A stretch of 6,718 bases of DNA from an uncultured Alistipes sp. GTDB lineage: Bacteria; Bacteroidota; Bacteroidia; Bacteroidales; Rikenellaceae. The position numbers were made by a program, and so were the translations under genes. This document shows positions 6,554 through 6,718 of the stretch, one piece after another. The stretch spans positions 1-6,718 of the forward strand of contig CAAFWE010000144.1 in assembly GCA_900766655.1 (NCBI GenBank), given 5' to 3'. The notes below the pieces were generated by a model. The model was not told where the DNA came from and ran no database searches. It was given only the letters and a program-made list of their open reading frames with translations. The first letter of the stretch is position 1. The number at the start of each line of letters is the position of its first letter.

Positions 6554-6718
6554 ATGGAAGATCTATTTTCGAGCATAATAGTGGCCATAATCGCCATCAT
6601 CAGCATTGTCATAAAGGCTATGGGCAACAAACCTAAAAAGAGTAGCCCAATGCCACCTTTTGCACCTGATATCTTCTTCGAAGAGGAGCAAACCCCAATG
6701 CACACACAGCCCAAAATG
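6554..6718 (+). CDS. Small single-pass membrane protein, N-terminal part (3' end outside window)
   Basis: A frame opens with ATG two bases after the rel stop and stays open for 55 codons to the window end. Residues 4-23 (LFSSIIVAIIAIISIVIKAM) form one hydrophobic transmembrane helix; the following KAMGNKPKK is basic, so the tail is probably cytoplasmic with the N-terminus outside. After it comes a proline-rich stretch (SSPMPPFAPD) and an acidic FFEEEQ, which look disordered. No family is recognised. The tight spacing after rel suggests translational coupling and a shared transcript. Given its partial length, function cannot be judged; a small scaffold or a protein with a further C-terminal domain are both possible. 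Confidence 0.7.
   Translation, partial: MEDLFSSIIVAIIAIISIVIKAMGNKPKKSSPMPPFAPDIFFEEEQTPMHTQPKM

Noticed and set aside
1..6718. CRISPR array, insertion sequence, tRNA, rRNA or phage attachment site
   Set aside because: I saw no spaced direct repeats, transposase, terminal inverted repeats, or tRNA/rRNA sequence; base composition looks even along the window.

Overview
The window looks like a chromosomal segment of a Bacteroidales bacterium (phylum Bacteroidota). The signs are two TAnnTTTG-type -7 promoter motifs, A-rich translation starts with little Shine-Dalgarno sequence, and protein sequences (RecA, Rel, UxuA) that read like this order. The genus cannot be fixed by eye; a Rikenellaceae, Prevotellaceae or Muribaculaceae relative would all fit. 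All genes are on the + strand, packed tightly, with no gene-free stretch over 300 bases.

Region 1 (1-2777) is the 3' end of a carbohydrate operon. It holds the C-terminal part of an SGNH/GDSL-type hydrolase cut by the window edge, then an SDR-family D-mannonate oxidoreductase (fructuronate reductase), then mannonate dehydratase UxuA, then a clear intrinsic terminator. The two enzymes take D-fructuronate to D-mannonate and on to 2-keto-3-deoxygluconate, the core of glucuronate breakdown. The hydrolase may prepare uronic-acid-bearing glycans upstream of them, but that is inference.

Region 2 (about 2820-4313) holds a small orphan protein with two CxxC pairs, with its own promoter-like motif and a perfect inverted repeat, and then recA. 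A recA -7 motif is followed at once by a perfect 15-bp palindrome, which is the best candidate for an undescribed regulatory site here. A long hairpin follows recA.

Region 3 (4323-6718) holds a full-length bifunctional Rel/SpoT-type (p)ppGpp synthetase/hydrolase. Two bases after its stop begins a small single-pass membrane protein that runs off the window end.

Overall this is mostly ordinary core and catabolic gene content. I see no defence system, mobile element, CRISPR array or RNA gene. The points worth a second look are the recA palindrome, the CxxC orphan and its operator-like repeat, the hydrolase in the uronate operon, the membrane protein coupled to rel, the offset U-tract of the recA-rel hairpin, and the strong use of TAG stops.
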